From NCBI GenBank assembly GCA_002898955.1, contig BEIP01000084.1, forward strand, positions 1-6,433: a stretch of DNA of 6,433 nt. The letters are read 5' to 3'. How positions within the stretch are numbered: the stretch's first letter is position 1; each line of letters opens with the position of its first letter. The stretch comes from a bacterium HR39. Lineage in GTDB: Bacteria > Pseudomonadota > Alphaproteobacteria > Geminicoccales > Geminicoccaceae. Positions 5,767-6,433 of this stretch are shown piece by piece. A model generated the notes under the pieces. The model saw only the letters and a list, made by a program, of their open reading frames with translations, did not search any database and was not told where the DNA came from. Position numbers and translations under genes: made by a program.

Positions 5767-6433
5767 GTGCGGCTGCTCCGTCCGCGTTCCTGGCCACTCG
5801 CCGTCCGCGTTCCCGCCGCGGCGGCGCTTTTGGTGGCGCTCGCCGGGGCGGTGGCCTCCTGGTCGGTGCTGGCCAGCCTCGCGCGGGTGCAGGAGCGCCA
5901 CCTGCGCGAAGCGGTGGACGCCCGCATCGCCACCCTCGCCCCATCGCTGCACACGGGCGTGGTGCGCCTCGACATCTGGCAGCTCTTCGAGGCCCTCGAC
6001 GGGCTGGTGCGTGAACCGGCCGGCCTGCCGGTGCGCTTCGCCGCTGTGCTGGATGCGACCGGCCGGGTGCTGGCGGCGAGCGACCCGCGCCGTGCCCCCA
6101 CCCTCGCGCCGCCGGCCCCGGGTCTCGCCGCCCGCATCGCCCGCGCCGGCGCGGGGCCGGTCTTCGACGATGCGGAGGCGGAGGCCCTGGTGCTGCTGCC
6201 CGTGGGCGAGGGCGGGGCACGTCTTTACGCCGAGATCGACGTGGCGGCGCTCTTGGCCGAGCGCCGGCGGGCCTTCCTGCTGCTGATCGCCGCCAATTCC
6301 GCCTTCGTGCTGCTGGTGGCCGCCCTCGCTTGGCTGCTGGTACGGCGCATGCTCGTGCCTCTCGACCGGCTCGCGGCCGCCTTCGCGGAAGTGGAGCGCA
6401 CGGGCAGTACCGACGTGCCGGCCCCGCGGCCCG
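5767..6433 (+). CDS. Membrane sensor protein, probable histidine kinase, N-terminal part (cut by window edge)
   Basis: GTG 5767 is preceded by GAGG (5757-5760), which overlaps the stop of the binding-protein gene, so the two are translationally coupled. The visible 222 residues show sensor-kinase topology: a basic N-terminus, membrane helix I (about 14-37), a periplasmic domain of about 130 residues (38-168) and membrane helix II (169-191). A HAMP-like start follows (RRMLVPLDRLAAAFAEVERTG, in part 193-213). The periplasmic part contains a PAS/Cache-like stretch (VRFAAVLDATGRVLAASDP, 89-107). No DHp or ATPase region lies in the window, so a methyl-accepting or diguanylate cyclase output cannot be excluded; kinase is the most common partner of PhnD-like proteins. 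It likely reads the ligand state of the upstream binding protein. Confidence 0.75.
   Translation, partial: MRLLRPRSWPLAVRVPAAAALLVALAGAVASWSVLASLARVQERHLREAVDARIATLAPSLHTGVVRLDIWQLFEALDGLVREPAGLPVRFAAVLDATGRVLAASDPRRAPTLAPPAPGLAARIARAGAGPVFDDAEAEALVLLPVGEGGARLYAEIDVAALLAERRRAFLLLIAANSAFVLLVAALAWLLVRRMLVPLDRLAAAFAEVERTGSTDVPAPRP

Noticed and set aside
4385..6220. Minus-strand open frame of 611 codons opposite tRNA-Pro, the binding protein and the sensor gene
   Set aside because: It is low-complexity Arg/Pro/Ala-rich sequence, runs through the tRNA gene and mirrors two well-supported plus-strand genes.

Overview
The window is high-GC DNA (about 70% G+C by eye), densely coding, with most codons ending in G or C. 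An AsmA-family protein, a two-membrane-span sensor kinase, a SCO/SenC copper chaperone and a tRNA gene with its CCA encoded all point to a Gram-negative bacterium, most likely a high-GC proteobacterium. I cannot name a genus. I see no insertion sequence, CRISPR array, integrase or rRNA.

Layout: (1) 1-1143, minus strand, is the N-terminal 381 codons of an AsmA-family protein cut by the left edge. (2) 1144-1403 is a divergent intergenic region with one AT-rich patch. (3) 1404-4784, plus strand, is a tight four-gene operon: CuA subunit II, heme-copper oxidase subunit I, SenC/SCO chaperone, and a small multi-span membrane protein. The last three genes are joined by 4-bp start/stop overlaps. (4) 4692-4768, minus strand, is tRNA-Pro(TGG) with its own promoter at 4778-4806. 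It lies antisense to the 3' end of the last operon ORF. (5) 4901-6433, plus strand, holds a PhnD-like periplasmic binding protein followed 8 bp later by a membrane sensor protein, probably a histidine kinase, cut by the right edge.

The operon is the most interesting part. Its gene order (CuA subunit, catalytic subunit, SenC, membrane ORF) matches, as I remember it, the coxB2A2-senC-orf1 (norSY-senC-orf1) cluster of ammonia-oxidising bacteria, proposed to encode the CuA-containing nitric oxide reductase sNOR. The catalytic subunit keeps all six histidine metal ligands. It lacks the active-site tyrosine at both places where O2-reducing enzymes carry it: Asn222 at the HPxxY position and Val261 at the cbb3 position. 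The best reading is therefore a heme-copper NO reductase or other non-canonical enzyme rather than an ordinary cytochrome c oxidase. SenC would supply copper to CuA and/or CuB, and the fourth gene may assist assembly.

Two structural oddities stand out. The 5' end of the catalytic-subunit gene appears frameshifted: a well-placed ATG with a ribosome-binding site at 1917 is in the wrong frame. The reading frame of the fourth operon gene runs without a stop through the antisense strand of the tRNA gene. The PhnD-like protein has no transporter genes beside it and is coupled to the sensor protein, so it is more likely a periplasmic sensor subunit than a transport component.
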